Notes: generated by a model from the letters alone, not told the origin. A DNA stretch of 64,000 bases from Micropterus salmoides (GCF_014851395.1 NW_024041484.1:3055015-3119014); one strand, 5' to 3'. Positions 32,660-44,829 are shown, counted from the first letter of the stretch. Numbers and translations: made by a program.

Positions 32660-34260
32660 TGGGGGTTTGGGCGGTAAGGTGCGCTCCCTCACTAATGATC
32701 TGATGTGCTGTTAACTCCAAAACGAGGAAAAAGTTTCCCAAGATTGGATGACCTATTCACCATCCACAGGTAATATTAGAAATAAGAAAGTTATTAGTTA
32801 TTAGTTATTAGTTATAAGAAAATCTATTTGTTGGTGGTTTTTCTGATTGGGAACACCCTGAACGTGTGCAACCACGAGAAAAGCACAGAGTACTGTAATT
32901 GCATGTTAGCATTGCTACAGCGCTTATCTGTCATTGGGAGCGGGAATGTGAACTCTAAACTAGTGCAACAGCTGGAGGGAGGGAAGCGGTACTGGCGGGA
33001 AGTGCTCACACGGGCTGTGGTTGTCTTAAGTTTTTAATTGAACAAGGGCTGCCTTTCCGTGGAGACAATGAAGTACTTCGATGACAACACTATAGTAGCT
33101 TTCTTGGCATTCTGGAAGTCATCTTTCATCATCTCTTGATCCTTGATCAGACGGGTAGGGGCAGCGCATCCTCATCCAATATATGTGAGGACTTGATTCA
33201 GCAAAGTATAAAGTTTTTATATAATTTCATTACGTCAGGCGGAACTATTGTGGAGGAAGGTATTGTGCGGAACTGTGTGACTGCCGTGAGCATCCTGTCA
33301 TCTAGGTTACTGCTGGCCACTGTCGAGAGGAGGAACGACCATCGAGAGCAGTGGAAGAGAGGCAGCGGGCCGATGGACTGATAAACGGGGATTTTTTAAG
33401 ACTACTGAGGACCGGACGGATTAAAGCTTGCCCAGTGACTTTATTACAAGTTTTATTATAAACGACTGACAACTCTTTTTTATCATTTTAGGTCTTTTAA
33501 TTGTGTTTTTGTTGTTCATTGTTTTTTAATTTAATAAATACATCGGCATTGGTTTTATAAACAGTACTGGTTTAAGCCTGGTTATGTTATTTTGGTGCAG
33601 CCTGTTCCCCAGTGGAACCTTACCTAAATTTAGTTTTATTTCTCAATTTTATCATAACAGATGACCCGCTAGAAGAGAGGCGGCGTCACACAGACATCAA
33701 GGTAGACATGACATTGAAATCAGGGATATATTTCAGAGCATATCGTCTGATACAGGAGAAAAATAAGACAAACGCAATTAGGCAGCAGCTCTGTGCTCAA
33801 AATTGGGCACTCTTGACATGTCTTTTATAGCACAGTTTTGGCACTGTCTTAAGCACATTCAAAGTTACAAGTGAGACATTATGACATTAGACCTGATGTT
33901 AGCTGGGATTGGCTCCAGCCCCCTGTACGCAGGATAAGAGGTGGATGATGGATGGATGGACATTATGACATTACAAGTCCGACATGGATCTGAAGCAGTT
34001 CGTCTGCTCGAGTCTTTGCGGTCATGAGTTGTATCACTTCATGACCAATTTGACCATTTTGAAAGATCTTCAAAGGACGGGAACAATACCAGGTAGAAAA
34101 ATTCAAAGTCATTATTGACAAGCTAGTCAGCTGTTTAGAACATAGAGTGGATGCATATCGGAACATTAATGACAGGTTTGGGAGTGGGTGTGCCCACTGT
34201 TCGGAAACAGGCTGATGCACTCTGCGCTTCATATCAGAAACAAGAGATTCTGCCCAGGGG
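32660..34260 (+). pseudogene. ZMYM-type hAT transposase relic
   Basis: Scattered plus-strand fragments match the transposase domain found in ZMYM1-like hAT proteins. 'SQDWMTYS' occurs near 32740. 'QQLEGGKRYWREVLTRAVVV', then 'KGCLSVETM', occurs at 32965-33070. 'SSNICEDLIQQSIKF' occurs at 33165-33210. 'FKVIIDKLVSCLEHRVDAYR' occurs near 34100-34165. The pieces are in different frames, with stops and with unrelated sequence between them (33240-33870). The protein would have bound transposon ends and cut DNA; this copy is dead. Confidence 0.6.
33890..33959 (+). mobile_element. 70-bp retroposed LINE tail with 14-bp target duplication
   Basis: The duplication 'acattatgacatta' occurs at 33876-33889 and 33960-33973. 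Between the copies lie 70 bases containing 'agctgggattggctccagcc' and ending in GATG/GGAT repeats, the 3' tail characteristic of Rex3/RTE-type fish LINEs. This is a severely 5'-truncated insertion. Confidence 0.88.
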
Positions 34261-36560
34261 CCTCTGAATTCTTAAGTCGGGCCTGACACATGAAATTACA
34301 CTTGAAAAGCAAAAAATGCATTGGAATACCACACAAAATGACTTAAGAAATCGACAGTTCATACACACACATTTACAACTTGTTCTGTGCATACTTTGTG
34401 AAATAAAGAACTTGGACTTCTGCTTTAAATGCAATATTACTGTGAACAAGTATTTGATATAACATATACAATAACATACTGTATGTTATTTTTAATACTG
34501 ATATTATTTAAAGTTGACTCCAGCACAGCTCTTTTTACACAAAGGTGAGGACTTGTATGATTTCAAACTGCACCCATAAACAAATTCACAGCATCAGAAA
34601 GAACACTTTTTCATCACAACATGATTTTTCATTGCAAAAGAACAATTAATTCTATGCCAAAGCAGCAGAGAGCTGGCAGGCCATAACGTGATTCCTGCCA
34701 GGTGCATGGGAGGCATTCATTGCTGAATGAATCTCTTTATTTAGAGGAGTCCTTGAACAGACATATCAGGTGGAGCTGTTGTCAATACATATGCAACAAT
34801 GGAAAACATGGCTAGCACACACTTATGTTAATAAATGCAGAACTGACAGCAGCATTGGATGGAATTTCAGAGTTGTAATAAATGCTAAGTAGGAATTATA
34901 TAATTTTACCCTGCTGTTTATTCACTGAAAATTAAATCACAAAGCTCAATACAAAAAACATCCTCATAAATTTACTTTTAAGTTTTATACTGAACATTAT
35001 CAATGTGGTAAGTGGTAATAAAGAAGTTAAGGCAGAATTTCTATTATTTGTATTAGCATTTGTGTCAGTGTAGCAGTTGGCAGTAAATGGAAAACAACGA
35101 ACCATGAGGCTTTTGATATTGTGTGATACAAGCTATGTGAAAGCTAGAACAAATGGGCCGTGTTTGTGTGTGTGTGCCCTGCTGTTGATGAATGGAGATG
35201 ATCAGTGAATCCAAGGCGAATGATGCAGTGTCTGATTTTCCAGCATGGATGTGACACTGGAATAATGTGAAAGCCATCAGAGTAATGAGGTGACCCAATC
35301 TTCTCCCCTTACTCTCCCACTCCTCCACCCCCACCACCACAGACACTATACCAGCCCTCATCTATCGCTATTTGTTCTCCCTCACTATCTTCATCTCACT
35401 GTAATACAATTTTCTGATCCAAACTAAGAGCTGTTGTTTTGCATGCTGAGCACTTACACTCATTGTGATTCAATTACATTTCTTTGGTAAAACTTGTTTT
35501 GCATCTGGCTCAGAAAACATAAAGCATTCAGTTCCATACTTTAGTTAGAGATTTGGTTTTCTGTGTGACTAAAATGGAGAATATAAATGTGGATGAATTT
35601 AATGGAAATAAATGTATAGATTTTGAGAGTAGGGTTTATTTTCTGGGGACCACATGAGACTTTTCTCCCCTTAGACATAACGCACACATTCACACGTCTG
35701 TGCTTACTTTGCTTTACTTCTATACAGGATGTTTGTAGCAAATAAACACAATGCAAATATTGTCTTACAATCAAGTTTTCATTGATAAAGCAAGGTTCAA
35801 TTTGCTTTTTCTTCAATCTGAAGCAGAGATGTAGTGGTGCATATGGGCAGATATAAAATTCTACAAATGCACTTATCACACTTTGCAAACAAAAACAGTT
35901 TAACTTGTATTTTCAAACCACTGTTTCAAGACATGCATACAAATTCTGTGCAAAGTGTCGAATCTCTGGATCACAGTGCATCTGCAGATCCCTTTGCATT
36001 TGTCTACAGATCTTGTTGACACTGTCTTTCTGCAGAGTGCGCAACTTCGATCCACACGTGTAGTCAACCATTCAGGGGTATTGCTTCCATCTTCCCCCTC
36101 AATAATTATCACCCTTTTATGGTTTGGTTGGTGAAGTGTGCCTTTGTAATATAGTATAATAGTCAACATTAATGTACCAGCCAGCTAGAACACATACTGT
36201 AAGTCTCGCTGATGTCAGCCTGAGATCTTCTGTTGGAATATTTATTGCATCTGACAAGCATTGACACATAGTCGGACTTCTTCCAAAATAGGTGTTTCAT
36301 TTCTTATTAGATGGGTCGGCCCACTGATAGTTATCCAATCCCACACCATAACATTGCTGAGAGGCACATTCTCACCAGACAGACTCCTGGCAGCGATGGA
36401 GAAGGAGAGACTCTCACGTGTGCCAAGTTAGGTTGTCAGGTAAGCGATCACTTGACTGAATAGCTATTTTGTTAATTATGTGACATTTAATAAAGCATAA
36501 CATTGATACAGGCCAGTACCAGTGTGCTATACCGTTAACACAGCCCAGAGACCGTCTGAT
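34261..36560. other. Unassigned region
   Basis: No gene or complete repeat is recognised. The frames at 35541-35888 and 35065-35361 have no motif, and the sequence is AT-rich. A short TG run lies at 35163-35175. Confidence 0.4.
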
Positions 36561-36605
36561 TTACAATGTTGGGCAACACGTTACTGTAATTATTACTTTT
36601 CCCGG

Positions 36606-38116
36606 TGTAGCAAACCTAGTTATGCATTTTAATAAATTTATGAGAATTAATACCCAATTATGAATTTTAATATTCATAAAATCAAATTTATTCCTTGTTT
36701 CAGGGCACCACCAGAGTTGCTATAAACCTAGAGTCTCCGGACCTCTAGGTAGTTTTGAATAATTATACAATTATTACTAGTGAACAGTTAGTTAATAATC
36801 GCTCAATTATCTTAAATCAATCAGTCAGTCTCATATCTAAAGGGTCAATTCTCTTGGCAGGGACGTAGAAATAGGCAACACACACAGTTCTTGATTATAT
36901 TACAGTGAATTTATTCTCTAATGTGATAAAAAGGGATGGTTGAATACCAGGAAAATAAACAATTGCTGAACAATGAGAAATGGAGGTTCGATTGTGGGAA
37001 GCATTTGACTCATACGGCATAGAAGAACTAATGAAAGTAACGCTGTGAGTTTAGGAGTTAAAAAGGACATCTGACCACAGAATGTGTGTTAAGTCTTACG
37101 GCTTGTCGACATCCTGCTTTGGCCTGTTGCTGGTCCCACGCTAGCTGTCAATCCCGGCTTTTTGCTAGGGATTCTCCGGGGTTCTCCTTGTCCTCCGTCT
37201 GGCAATTCGGCTGTTTTCAGGTTTCCTTCGTTGTCGCTGGCGAGACCATGTGGCTTGATCTGACTTTGATGAAGTTGGCTCGACGGAAAAGGCTTAAAAT
37301 GGAACTTGGTCGTTCCTGAATTAGTCCAAAAGAAATAAAGAAAATAAAACAAACTGAAGGCAGATCGATGTCGCAGCACTTCAGGTGTGTAGCTTCAGGC
37401 GAACAAAAGGCCGGTCTCGCTGGCCGAGTCTGAGGGCATTGCCTGGCGAGGCACGCCGAACATGTGCCGAAGCGTCCAGCGAGCCAAGGAGAGAAGAGAG
37501 CAAAAAGCAGAGAGAGCCCGAGCGATGTCGCGTGTCGCTCTTTTGTTGCCTGGGGCGTGGTTCCCCAGGGGGCGTTTCAGGTTTCCCAAGGGACTGCCTT
37601 TTTAAACTTAAGGTCTAAAAGAAAAGAAATCTATTTGCGCGTATTATAATCAAATATTTTCCACAATCGAACCTCAATGGTCAAACGGTTGTACTGTTCT
37701 AAGTTAAGCATTTGGTAACAGGAAACAATTGTCACATTATTGGTCAGGATATTTATACATTTAACGAGGGTAAATAATACTTATCTCGTCCACTTGGGGG
37801 AGCTCAGGTTACATGAGGAAAGCTTAGATTAATCCAAGATCATCTCTCCTTAGGAACTGGGGAATATTGTTGATTCATCCTTAAATTCAAGCTGGCGATT
37901 AAGAGTATAGAATTTATAAGAATAAGAATTTTGTAGGAAAGTATTATGAACAAGCATTGATTACATTAGATGAAGGAGTGTCTTGCTGAAAATAATAGCA
38001 CTTAGAAGAAACAACTTTGACCCCCTGCTCCTCTGTGGGAGAAAAAAAAAGGAATTTGGAGTAGTTCCTAATTTATTCAATACAAAATGCACAAATCCAC
38101 GCCGTTTTTCACTACA
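36606..38116 (+). mobile_element. Long solo LTR-like element (about 1.5 kb)
   Basis: Starts TGTAGC and ends CTACA, with flanks ccgg and ccgt (an imperfect 4-bp duplication). The surrounding DNA on both sides reads as one repeat ('ttgggcaacacgttactg' before, 'taactagtaatgtaag' after), which supports insertion. The 5' 280 bp are homologous to the complement of 17070-17352. There is a GC-rich stretch at 37100-37610 with a possible TATA ('tttttaaac') at 37600. No retroelement genes follow, so it is a solo LTR or a non-coding insertion. Confidence 0.55.
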
Positions 38117-39120
38117 CCGTTAACTAGTAATGTAAGAATAATGTTCCTGAAGTTGCTACATTTTACCATTATTTCCAATGGAACAGGACTTCTTTTTGCA
38201 ACCAGTGGACTCACCCCTGCTGGCCGTTAGAGAGAATGCAGGTTTAAGTTCTATCTGCATGGTTTCACTTTCAGACCCAGAGGTTGCCGCTTGATTGAGA
38301 TTAGAGAAATAACATTTGACCACTCGTCACGTAACTCCCCCAGGTTTCCTTCAATGCGTTTTCAAATATAAAATACTAGTTATAAAATGATTTTGCTGAA
38401 TATGTGATGCTTATAATTTACTGAGATGGACGCATTTCCACAACGCGGTCATCTTTTCTGATCTACATTTTAGAAACACCGTCACAACATCAGCGTTTAT
38501 CAAATGTAATAAATAGTTGTATTACACTGGACCATAGTTCAGTCACAGTCTGGCAAGAAACACAGACAGACAAGAAATTCACTGCTTAGCTGGTTAGCAG
38601 GACAGAAATACTAGAGATTCACTGCAGCTGCACATTAAGCTAACATTAAAGTTATCTGCTGACATCAGACTTTGAGAGGAGAGAACCTGACTGCTGTTCC
38701 CACAGTTAACTCTCATTGAGTTTTTTCTCTTCTTGTGCCAAGAAGGACTGTCCTTATTCATCTTCTCATCAAAGTTGCAGGCTACACATAAACACTCGCT
38801 TTCACCTTTAAAAGGAAAGTGAGGCGGGGCCCTCCGAGTGGCTTGATTACTATCACTGCGTATGCCGATGTCGCGTCAGCTGGGCAACATTTGTTTGCTG
38901 CTCCACTCAGATGCGCTGCATGCTTGATGTAACGAGGTCACCTGCAGAATGTAACAGAAAGTTAGAAGAGTAAAAAGTTATTTAGCTCAGAAATATAGCA
39001 AAGTGAAAGTAAAAATTTGCAACTAAAAATACTCAAGTATACAAATACGGACAAAAACTACTACAGTATAGTACAGTAACGAAGTATTTCTACTTCATTA
39101 CTTTCTACCACTGTACTCAA
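38117..39120. other. Unassigned interval
   Basis: The first bases continue the 'cagtgttgggcaa' type repeat that hosts the LTR. The end (38940-39120) has phrases such as 'actcaagtatac' and 'cattactttctaccactgtactcaa' from the same kind of repeat. No gene is seen. Confidence 0.4.
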
Positions 39121-39161
39121 AGATGCAAAGAAGTTTGTGCGACCATCAAATATCTTGCTCT

Positions 39162-39586
39162 CCTAATCAGCCTTCCCTTCACCAACCACCCACCGACCGA
39201 TTTCTCAAAGGTCAAGAAGGGCTCCCTTTCCCAAAAGGGAGGAAAGCCACTCGTACCAGAGAGCTTACTTCCACAGAGTTTGCTTATGCTTCGTTTCAGA
39301 GATGTACTCTGTTCCCAATTTCCAACCCACCGCCAGGAAAAACTACTTGGTTATCATTCCTAATCCAACCCTCCACTTCAAAGGCAACGTGACTACCCGT
39401 ACTATATCCAGTTCGTCTATACCTGACAGTGAGATCTACTATTGTAGAGCATCATTAGCCCTAACCGTCTCATTCCCCATAACCAATGGCATAGATAAAA
39501 AATTTAGGCCTATCATGAACCAATGTGGGCATTCTATCTGCAATAACTTAAACAAGGCCGGATGTGCCATCATCGCATCCTCATAG
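39162..39586 (+). pseudogene. Unidentified open frame cut by DIRS copy C
   Basis: From just after a stop near 39161, one frame stays open for about 140 codons to a TAG formed exactly at the DIRS junction. It contains 'NYLVIIPNPTLHF', 'SSIPDSEIYYCRASLALTV' and 'RPIMNQCGHSICNN'. A methionine at 39302 could begin a 94-residue product. On the far side of the DIRS (43061-43143) a frame stays open for 27 codons and stops, followed by a region with AATAAA. I do not recognise the family. It could be part of a mobile element or a chance frame; its GC content is higher than its surroundings. Confidence 0.4.
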
Positions 39587-39790
39587 TTCCCCTTGGAGGG
39601 AACTCGAACTGCGTCGGTTACGACACAATGGGAACGCCTCTAGGCGTAGCAGGTCTGAACGTGAATGAAATCACTCCAATCCTGTTGGTTTGTTGCTAGA
39701 ACGGTAAGGTGTGACGGAATAACCGAAGGAATATAAAGCACACCTGTACACACTCATCATTAGCTTTTTTCTATTCAGCAGGCGCTCTGT

Positions 39791-40800
39791 ATGTTGTTTG
39801 AAGAAAGCTCCAGTCCTACAAGCAGTGTGTCTTACCTGAAGAAGAAGTCTACCAGCATGTCCGGCAACCAGAAGTACAGAAGGTGTGTTTTTCCTTGCCC
39901 TCGGTACATCACGGATGGAGATTCTCATGAGATGTGTGTCTCATGTTTGTGGATGGAGCACACCCGGGCAGCTCTCGAGGGGGCTGCCTGCGGCCATTGC
40001 GAGGCCCTTTCCATGCGGGTACTGAGGTTCCATTCTTTCCTGATTTACATGATGAACTGAGTAAATCATGGGGCAGACCCTTCTCTACTCTGCTTTCCAC
40101 ACCCCGATCACTGAACTACAGTAATGTGATGGGGGTTAGGGACCGTGGTTATGGGAGGATGCCTCGGGTGGAGGATGCGCTTGCGAGCTATCTCTCCCCT
40201 CGACTTGCGTCCTCCCTGGAGAAGCCGGCGTTACCCTCCAAGCCATGTCACACCACATCTACGCTCGTGGGGAAGGCGTACATGGCAGCAGGCCAGGCAG
40301 GTGCGAGCTTGCACACCATGGCGGTGCTTCAAGCATACCAAGCCGACCTGCTACAGGAGATGGTTCAGAGGGGGGGGTCCCTCTGAGGAAGATCTGGCGG
40401 AGCTTCACAGAACCACAGACCTGTCTCTCCGGGACACCAAAGAAACAGCCCGCTCCATGTCTTTTCTGATGGCCACAGAGTGTCACCTATGGCTTAACCT
40501 CGCGGGCATATCTGAGAAGGATAAGAGCTTCCTCCTCGATGCACCGGTGAGCACGGCGGGCCTCTTCGGTGACGCGGTGGACTCGGTGGTGGATCGGTTC
40601 CAGCACGTTAAAACACAGGGCGAAGCATTCTGCCAGTACCTCCCTGGACCCGGTCTGGACCCAAGGCAGCTGAGGCTGCCAGGCGTAGGTCCCTTCCCTC
40701 TACGAGCTCCTACCAAGGGGAGAGGAAGCAGAGTGTCGCTTCTCGAGGCGGCGCTCTCAACCTCAGCCTTCTGAGAGACGCGATCCGAGGACCGTCATCC
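39791..40800 (+). pseudogene. DIRS gag, copy C
   Basis: The ATG at 39791 starts 'MLFEESSSPTSSVSYLKKK' with the Cys-rich 'CPRYITDGDSHEMCVSCL'. After 'MRVLRF' a deletion joins it to 'HSFLIYMMN' and a stop. Further gag parts lie in other frames. The most informative is about 40390-40640, which carries the helical core ('LSLRDTKETARSMSF', 'LNLAGISEKDKSFLLDAP', 'LFGDAVDSVVDRFQHVKTQG'). This is the only copy in the window that preserves the core. Confidence 0.8.
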
Positions 40801-41237
40801 AGTCCCGACGGAGCTCAGGGAAGAGGTCCTGAAGACCGGGGTAGGGGAGTCTTTTCTCCCCTCCAGCACCCCCCACCCCCACCGGAGGCCGACAGTGGTC
40901 CTCTCCGCCGTGGCAACGGGTGATGTTATCCCGCCGTTTACATGTTTGGGACGCACCTGCCACCATCGAGTCCACGCCGTACTGCTTGCCCCGAAGGTAT
41001 GCACTCAGGCGGCGTCCAGACTCACTCACCGTGGATCTTCGGCGGCTCTCCCCTGCTGTTCTGGGGCTTCAGGGGTCCACCAGAAGATCACACGCGACAC
41101 CGACCAAGGGGCTGGTTCCATTGGCAGACAATGCAGAGGCTTGGCGGAGCCTGACGAACATTTCTCCGTGGGTCCTTCGCACTGCCATAGATGGGTATTG
41201 ACTACAGTTCAAAACCCGCCCTCCAAAATTCAACGGG

Positions 41238-42572
41238 GTGGTTTGGACTGTGGTCCGCCCAGAGCAAGGTCTGGTGTTGGGACAGGAAGTTCTTACTCTG
41301 CTGAGGAAAGGGGCCGTTGAACGTGTCTCCCCCCCCCCAGACAGAGACGCTGGGTTCTACAGCCGGTACTTCATAGTCCCCAAGAAGGACGGAGGGCTGC
41401 GCCCTATTTTGGATCTGCGGGTTCTAAACTGGTCTCTGAGGAGATTCAGGTTCAAGATGCTCACCATCCCCGCCATCGTGACGCACATCCAATCCGAGGA
41501 TTGGTTCGTCACGATAGATCTAAAGGACGCCTATTTCCACGTCTCCATCCGTCCTTCTCACAGAAAGTTCCTGAGGTTCGCCTTAGGGGGTGTGGCTTAC
41601 CAGTATCGGGTTCTTCCATTTGGCCTGGCACTTTCCCCTCGCACATTCACCAAGTGTATGGATGCAGCACTGGCCCCGCTGAGGCTCCAGGGCATCAGGA
41701 TTTTCAACTACATCGACGACTGGCTCATCCTAGCACAGTCTCGAGAGTTGGTGGTTCAGCATCGAGATGTCGTTCTGGCTCATCTGCTGCGTTTAGGGCT
41801 GAGGCTCAACGCAAAGAAGAGTGTGCTGGCGCCCACCCAACAGACTACGTTCCTAGGGGTAGTATGGGATTCGACAATGATGTGGGCACAATTGTCTCCG
41901 GCACGTGTCGACACCATATTGGCTCCCGTGAAAGGGGTGAAGTTAGGCCACGCCATCACTGTAAAACACTTTCAACGAGTGTTGGGTCTCCTGACGGCTG
42001 CATCCAGCGTAATACCATCTGGACTGCTGCACATAAGACCCCTGCAGTGGTGGCTAAGGACCAAGGGTTTTTCCCCGAGGGGAAATCCTTTCCGTCTGAT
42101 TTGGGTTACACACAAGTGTCTTCGTTCCCTATCAGTTTGGAAGGAAACTTGGTTCCTGTCCCAGGGGCCCGTGCTTGGAGAGTCTTGTCGCCAGCTGGTC
42201 ATTTCGACAGACGCCTCCCTCGCGGGCTGGGGCGCGGTCATGGGCAGCCGCTTTGCAAGGGGATCCTGGTAGGTGCATCAGTCCGAGTGGCATATCAACT
42301 GTCTCGAGATGTTGGCGGTGTTCCAGGCTCTAAGGAGTTTCCTGCCCGACCTCCAAGGCCACCACGTCCTGATTCGTTCCAACAACACAGCAGTGGTGGC
42401 CTATCTGAATCACCAGGGCGGTCTGTGCTCGCGCCCTCTGCACAGACTGGCGCGTCAGATCCTCATGTGGTCCCAGCAGAGGTTACTATCGCTCAGGGCG
42501 ATGTATCTCCCGGGGACGCAGAATCAGGGAGCAGACCTGCTGTCGAGGCAGGGGCCGAGGCCCGGGGAATGA
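41238..42572 (+). pseudogene. DIRS RT/RNase H, copy C, one premature stop
   Basis: This frame is nearly intact. RT motifs appear in order: 'YFIVPKKDGGLRPILDLRVL', 'FVTIDLKDAYFHVSI', 'YRVLPFGLALSPRTFTKCMD' and the active site 'YIDDWLILAQ'. RNase H follows ('ISTDASLAGWGAV', 'LEMLAVFQALRSF', 'NNTAVVAYLNHQGG'). A TAG at 42270-42272 replaces the Gln codon of copies A and B ('GSW-Q-VHQSEWH'). A TGA at 42570-42572 replaces a Trp ('RPGE-W-RLHPEVVELLC' in B). Both are single-base changes. The reading frame otherwise matches copy B for about 445 codons. Confidence 0.9.
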
Positions 42573-43060
42573 AGAGTTCACCCCGAAGTGGTGGAGCTCT
42601 TGTGTGGAGAGTTCGGATCCATAGACGTGTCTGTTTACGTCTCAAAAGACTACGCACTGCCCGCTATGGTTTTCTCTCATTCCTCCAGCTCCGTTGGGTC
42701 TGGACGCCATGGTACATTCGTGGCAGAGGCTACGTCTGTACACTTTTCCCCCAGTCGCTCTGCTCCCGGGGGCTCTAGAGCAGGTCCGCCAGGACAATGT
42801 CGGCCTACTGCTCGTAGCCCCGTTCTGGCCAACCCGGGTGTGGTTCTCGGACATCATGTTGCTCGTGGACAAGTGATGAGTGTGTACAGGTGTGCTTTAT
42901 ACTTCTCCGGTTATTCCGTCACACCTTACTGTTCTAGCAACAAACCAATAGGATTGGAGTGATTTCATTCACGTTCAGGCCTGCTACGCCTAGAGGCGTT
43001 CCCATAGTGTCGTAACCGCTTCTCGGGGAACCAGGGTTACATACGTAACCCGAGACGTTC

Positions 43061-43410
43061 AGGCTCTTCTCCTTCGGCGATACCCTTTCAACACCAGTTC
43101 CACCATATTCTGACATGATGTTCAACATGCAAACCCTGTGCTAATACCCCTAATCGTCGATCATCAGAACTCTATAACCAACCGCAAAGCACCCCCAACT
43201 CTACTGGTTTCCATAAATACCCACCTAACCCGTCTCTTCTTCCTTTCCTTAGGGCTATGTGGGCGTTCCCAGGTGCTACGGCCGATTTTCCCTATCATAG
43301 CTTCCCCACAACGCTTCGAAATATCCAGCAAGTGCAGCACATCTTTTGTTTTGTTTATCAATAAATCATTAAAATGTATCTGTTTATGGCGTGGTCCTTG
43401 CTACTAAACA
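43061..43410 (+). other. Right flank of DIRS copy C, unidentified
   Basis: Begins with a frame open for 27 codons to a TAA at 43143 ('FSFGDTLSTPVPPY'). Non-coding sequence follows with a TATA-like 'ccataaataccc' and a polyadenylation-like 'aataaatcattaaa' near 43360. It may be the far half of the unidentified unit interrupted at 39586. Confidence 0.35.
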
Positions 43411-44829
43411 AAAAAACAGATAATGAAGATGATAATTTGACATCAGTTTGGAAAGAATGGGTTCATCATCATAAAGGCATAAATATCCATTATATCATTG
43501 TTGTCATTCCCACGATGTATTTAATGATAACTATTTCTGTCTGAGAATTCTAAACAACCCATGATGAACAAATTATCTGAGATCCAAAGACTATCTGAAT
43601 CACCACTTTACACAATTGCTGTTTTTATTTTATATGGTCAGCGCACTTAGAGTTGTGTAAGGAAGAAACATGAGTACAGGAAAGAGCTATTTAGAGGTTC
43701 CTTCCTCTTCATCTAAGGTTAACACTCTTTAAAAAGTCCCCCAAATCTCTGGACTTTACATGCTTCACATAAATACACAAACATGCAGGTAAGAGGAAAA
43801 CATACAGATATGCACACAAGCAAATGCACGAACAATACAACAGTCACACATGCAGGCACACATACAGACATAAGGAGCTGTGGTTTTATCTCCATCGCCT
43901 CGGCACCTGACACCAGCGCTCCCATTGGCTGGCTGTGGGCTTGCATTCATAATGAGGGTTTGAAGAGAGAAGTGTTGAAGGATAGTGATGTGTCCTGCTT
44001 TGTGTTCTTGGCAAGCAGAGGGACAGTCTGTGCCAGCTGCCTCGAAAAATTACATCCCACTCTGAATCAGCACAACGGAGCAGAACTGACCAAGCAAGGC
44101 ACACTGTCAATCTCACTGAGTGATGCAAACTGCCGGTGGCGCAGATGGAAGGTTCATAATCATAATCTGACATTTCATGTCTATTACTGATCCTGTCTGT
44201 GGTACAGCTCTATCAATCAATGATCAAAATGATGTAGACTGTGGTATTGTGTGCCTCAAGATGAGTTGCACTAGCACCTGTGGTCACTGGTCATTACTGA
44301 AGCTCACCCCGACTCCACCTGCCGATTCTGTATTCTTCCTACTAATTATGCTCTGAGGGAAAGTCGTCACAACTATGAACTGTAGCATTTTATTTACATA
44401 GCCCCAATTCATAACATAAGTTATTTCACTGCACTTCTCATATAGAGCAGGTGTAGACCATACTCTTTGTAATAATGTCCAATGATTTGTTTGGGTTCTG
44501 TCCAATGATCATCCTAGCTTAGTTAGGATACTCAAACTACCTTACCTTTTTTTTCTCCCTCTGCAGTCATTGCAGTCAATGTCACTTCACACCTTTGTCT
44601 CTCGACCATCCCACCGCAACCAGTGTCAAGGCCCCATCTAAACCTCTGATTGGCTGCTATTTATAGGGCTCAATCTAATTGAATATATTCACTGTTTTAT
44701 TTCTGTTTTGGTCTCCAAGAAAAATGTCTGGCTTTAAATCATCATTGATGCAACTGTTGTAAATGTTTGAGAATGCCACACACACTGTCTGCGTAGCAAG
44801 AATGTATAAAATAAAAATATATTAAAATA
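43411..44829. other. Unassigned interval with one L2 tail fragment
   Basis: No gene is recognised. The frames at 43783-44190 and 43886-44173 overlap on opposite strands and have no motif. 44385-44480 is an antisense L2 3' end, identified by 'agagcaggtgtagaccatac'. Confidence 0.45.
44385..44480 (-). repeat. Antisense L2-type LINE 3'-end fragment
   Basis: It is the complement of the L2 phrase 'gagtatggtctagacctgctc' with adjoining 'gaattgg(g)gctat'. Short and diverged. Confidence 0.65.

Larger units (their letters stand above)
39586..43060 (+). mobile_element. DIRS-like retrotransposon, copy C, lacking the recombinase
   Basis: Plus-strand copy starting with the 50-bp terminal repeat at 39586-39635. 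It carries leader, gag, RT/RNase H and the first part of the post-RNase-H region. At about 42874 the pol sequence stops abruptly and is followed by a 144-bp inverted copy (42875-43018) of its own leader (39615-39758), then by the palindromic block 43019-43060. The recombinase gene and the normal 3' end are gone. About 480 bp of gag present in copy B are also missing near 40030, while the gag core lost from A and B is kept. Confidence 0.9.

Noticed and set aside
37385..37649. Candidate host exon in the GC-rich block (77- and 61-codon plus-strand frames, 64-codon minus-strand frame)
   Set aside because: Overlapping frames on both strands, Arg-rich low-complexity products, no motif; the block lies inside an LTR-like repeat.
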